Under the pieces are notes generated by a model. That model worked only from the letters and a program-made list of their open reading frames with translations, ran no database searches and was not told the origin of the DNA. Made by a program: the position numbers and the translations under genes. DNA of 64,000 nucleotides from CAVVAY01 sp963746465 (GTDB lineage Bacteria > Actinomycetota > Actinomycetes > JACCUZ01), in contig CAVVAY010000008.1 of the NCBI GenBank assembly GCA_963746465.1, positions 1-64,000 of the forward strand, read 5' to 3'. Shown in pieces: positions 61,314-64,000 of this stretch. The stretch's first letter is position 1. Every line of letters starts with the position of its first letter.

Positions 61314-64000
61314 GCCGTCGTGGCGCAACCGGGACCGGCCGGTCGGGCGGCCGACCGCGGCCACTCGCCGGCGCCGGCACCTGCGGGCGCCGGCCGCTGG
61401 ATCCGGTGGCTCGCCCGTCTGCTGGCGTGCTGCGCTGCCTGCTGTTGCGCTGATGTTCAGCCAGGCCCCGGGGATGGTCTCGCGGGACACCAAGCTGGAC
61501 CTCGCCGCTGGACCCGGCGGCTTCCTGGCCCGCGCGCTGCACCTGTGGGAGCCCGAGCGTACGTTCGGCCAGGTGCAGAACCAGGCGTACGGCTACCTCT
61601 TCCCGATGGGTCCGTTCTTCGCCGTCGGGCGACGCGCTCGGGCTGCCGGCTGGGTGACGCAGCGGTTGGTGGCGCGCCTGCTCGTCTGCTCGCGTTCACC
61701 GGGTCGTACGAGCTGGCCGGCCAGCTCGGCATCGGCAGTCGCCGCTGACCCGGATGGTCGGCCGGCGCTGGCCTTCGCGCTGACCCCGCGGCTGCTCACC
61801 GGGCTCGGGCCGATCTCGGTCGAGAGCCTGCCGATGTGCCTGGCGCCGTGGGTGCTCGTGCCCCTGGTTGCTGCGTCGCGGGACGGCTCCGAGCGGCGGG
61901 CGGCGCTGCTGTCGGCTCTGGTCGTGCTGTGCAGGGCGGGGTCAACGCGGTAGCGACGCGGCCGCGCTGCCGCCTGCCGTCCTGTACCTGCTCACCCGCA
62001 CGAGGTCCGCGCCGGACCCGGCTGATGGCCTGGTGGGCGCGGGGGTCGCGCTGGCGACGCTCTGGTGGGCCGTCCCGCTGCTGCTGCTCGGGCGGTACAG
62101 CCCGCCCTTCCTCGACTACATCGAGAGTGCCGCGATGACGACCGGCCCGACGTCGCTGGTCGAGACGCTCCGCGGCGACGTCGGCACTGGCTCGCCTACC
62201 TGGCCGGGCCGTACGGCGCCGGTGCTGGCCGGGCGGCTGGATCGCTGGTCAGCCAACCCGGTGGTCATCCTCGACACCGTCGTCGTGGCGTCGCTCGGGC
62301 TGGCGGCGCTGGCATCGCCCGCGGACCCGCGGAGCGGCTGTTGGCTGGTGCTCACCGCCGTGGCCGCGGCGTGGCGCTGGTGACGTCCGGGCACGTCGGG
62401 CCCGCGTCCGGGCTCTTCGCCGGCGACGTCCGGACCTGATGGACGGGGCACTGGCGCCGCTGCGCAACGTGCACAAGTTCGACGTCGTGCTGCGGATGCC
62501 GCTCGTGCTGGCCGGGGCGCTCCTGCTCGAGCACCTGCTGCGGCATCCGGGCGAGCCTGCCCGTGCGAGGCTGCCCCGCGCCCGGAGAGGGGTGGTGCTG
62601 CTGACCGCGACCACGGCCCTCGTCGGGGTCTCTCTGCCGATGCTCACCTTCGCTCTCCCTGCCCCGTCGCCGTACCAGTCGCTGCCGGGCTACTGGCGGG
62701 CCGCCGCGTCCTGGCTCGGGGACCGGGACGGCACCACGCTGCTGCTGCCGGGTTCGTCGTTCGGCGACTACTACTGGGGCAGCACGCGGGACGAGCCGCT
62801 GCAGGTGCTGGCCGGGAAGCCCTGGGCGGTCCGCGACGCCGTCCCGCTCACGACGGCCGGCGGGATCCGGTTCCTGGACGCCGTCGACGAGGCGGTGTCG
62901 TCCGGGCGGCCGGTGCCGGGACTGGCGGAGTTCCTGGCGCGGGCCGGCGTCCGGTACGTCGTGCTGTCGCAACGACCTCGAGTACGGGCGCGCCGGCAGT
63001 GAGCGGCCGCTGCTGGTGCACGAGTCGGTGGTGGGGTCGCCGGGCTTCGAGCGGGTGCGGCAGTTCGGACCGGTCGTCGGCGGCGGCAACACCCCGGGCA
63101 GCTACATCGACGAGGGCCTCGACGTCCCCTACCGGGCCCTCGAGGTCTTCGAGGTGGCCGGCTGGAACGGCCGGGCGGCCATCGCCCCGCTCGACGACGC
63201 AGTCGTGGTGGCGGGCGGGCCCGAGTCGCTGCTCGGCCTGGCCGACCGGGGCTGGCTGGCGGGCCGGCCGGTGGTCCTCGCGGCCGACGCCGGCCGCATG
63301 CCCGAGGCGCGTCGCGACCCGACGGTGCTCACCGACGGCCTGCGCCGGCGTGAGGTCTTCTTCGGCCGGTCGTCGGACAACGTCTCCCAGACGTTGACCC
63401 GGGACGACGAGCCGGTCGGCCTCGCTTCTGCACCGGACTACCTGGAGGACGGGTGGGAGGACCACCTGACGGTCGCGGCCGTCTCCGGAGTCCGGTCGGT
63501 CACCGCGTCGTCGTCCGGGTCGGACCCGACGGCCGTCGGTGGCGCACGGAGGGACCGCCACCCCTGGGCGGCGGTCGACGGCGACCCGCGCACCGCGTGG
63601 CGGTCCGACCCCGGCGCCGAGGGCCGGGCGTCCTGGACCCTCACGCTCGACGGTCCCCGGCCTCTGGGGTCGGTGCAGATCCGCACCGTGTCCTCCGCGG
63701 ACGCGGCGGCAGACGTGCGGGTCCGGACGGACGGGGGCTCGGTCACGGTCCGGGACGTGGCACCCGGCCGGTGGACCGACGTCGCGCTGCCGGCGGGCGT
63801 CACCCGTCGCCTCACCGTCTCCGCGGACCCGGTCGGGTCGCTGGCCAGCTTCGGCCTCGCCGAGGTCCGCGCGGCAGGCCTGCACGCGGAACGCACCCTG
63901 GTCATGCCCGACGGCGGCGGAACGGGACCGGTCTGGCTCGCGGCGGACGCCGGGTTCCAGCGGCCGGACTGCTACCCCCTGGTGGGGACCATGCTGTGCT
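61310..64000 (+). pseudogene. aftD: Alpha-(1->3)-arabinofuranosyltransferase AftD homologue, frameshifted and cut by window end
   Basis: A very large membrane glycosyltransferase (DUF3367/GT-C) of cell-wall arabinan synthesis; the visible part covers about 895 residues. Start ATG 61310 overlaps the methyltransferase stop. Diagnostic segments: FSQAPGMVSRDTKLDL, FLARALHLWEPERTFGQVQ, NQAYGYLFPMGPFF, GSYELAGQLGIGS, PRLLTGLGPISVESLPMCLA, GALLLEHLLRHPGEP, GYWRAAASWLGDRDGTTLLL and FGDYYWGSTRDEPLQVL. From about 62968 one clean frame runs to 64000, including a discoidin-type carbohydrate-binding module (about 63470-63880; WAAVDGDPRTAWRSDP). At least seven indels before 62968. The C-terminal part lies outside the window. 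Confidence 0.85.

Noticed and set aside
53289..62970. Interpretation as a decaying pseudogene island or programmed frameshifting
   Set aside because: Motifs are intact in all fragments, indels are dense and mostly simple insertions across unrelated genes on both strands, and no mobile element or shared slippery motif is seen.

Overview
The window is chromosomal DNA of a high-GC actinobacterium. Supporting signs are GC-rich third positions, many GTG starts, leaderless promoters with a TAnnnT box just before the start codon, F420-type LLM oxidoreductases, DUF222/HNH and PAC2-family proteins, a c-di-AMP riboswitch in front of an Rpf-like gene, and an aftD cell-wall arabinosyltransferase cluster. 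The genus cannot be fixed from sequence alone; the gene content fits Nocardioidaceae or neighbouring lineages. Coding density is very high, no intergenic gap exceeds 300 bases, and I see no phage, transposase, integrase, CRISPR or recognised defence system. Layout: 1-7.4 kb (minus strand) holds a GH15 glucoamylase/trehalase-like enzyme (cut by the window edge), a hemerythrin-like protein, exonuclease III, a DUF222/HNH protein, and an overlapping pair of purine nucleoside phosphorylase and NCS1 nucleobase permease. 7.4-9.4 kb (plus) is a two-gene unit of a small membrane protein and a frameshifted multicopper oxidase. 9.4-11.6 kb (minus) is an ECF sigma factor, a membrane anti-sigma-like protein and a secreted anchored protein. 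11.7-24 kb holds RecQ fused to a phosphoribosyltransferase-like tail, a DUF6204 protein, an LLM oxidoreductase, phosphoglucomutase, a PAS/GAF/SpoIIE/ATPase regulator, a DEAD-box helicase with a structured leader, a secreted GH3 enzyme, and an ATPase/PAS protein. 24-42 kb holds a PAC2 protein, an alternative-oxidase-family di-iron protein, an HtrA-like protease, an alcohol dehydrogenase, an Nramp-related transporter without the usual metal ligands, citrate synthase, a GGDEF/EAL protein, an acyl-ACP desaturase behind a near-palindromic operator, a Rieske protein, a second family-A DNA polymerase, ArfB, the Rpf-like protein with its ydaO riboswitch, acylphosphatase, a second LLM enzyme, a metzincin-like lipoprotein and a tRNA-Leu(CAA). 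41.9-53.1 kb is an ANTAR response regulator, a complete branched-chain amino-acid ABC system (livK on plus; livHMGF on minus), DUF554, GNAT, a hotdog thioesterase and polA; this order resembles the polA/pdtaR neighbourhood of Streptomyces. 53.3-64 kb holds a lytic transglycosylase, an alpha/beta-hydrolase lipoprotein and a cell-envelope glycan cluster (flippase, polytopic membrane protein, DUF2613, GT4, methyltransferase, aftD), matching in content the Mycobacterium tuberculosis Rv0224c-Rv0236c neighbourhood. Almost every gene between 53.3 and 63.0 kb is interrupted by single-base indels, mostly extra bases, while protein motifs stay intact across the shifted frames. This looks more like poor base accuracy than biological decay. 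A few isolated indels of the same kind occur elsewhere (multicopper oxidase, recQ, the ends of the anti-sigma and htrA genes). Working together, the window mainly encodes housekeeping metabolism, envelope building and signalling. The most unusual items are the AOX-family protein with its own operator-like palindrome, the purine phosphorylase with altered base-binding residues beside a permease, the LivH permease fused to a periplasmic-type beta domain, the RecQ fusion, and the Nramp-like protein lacking its metal site.
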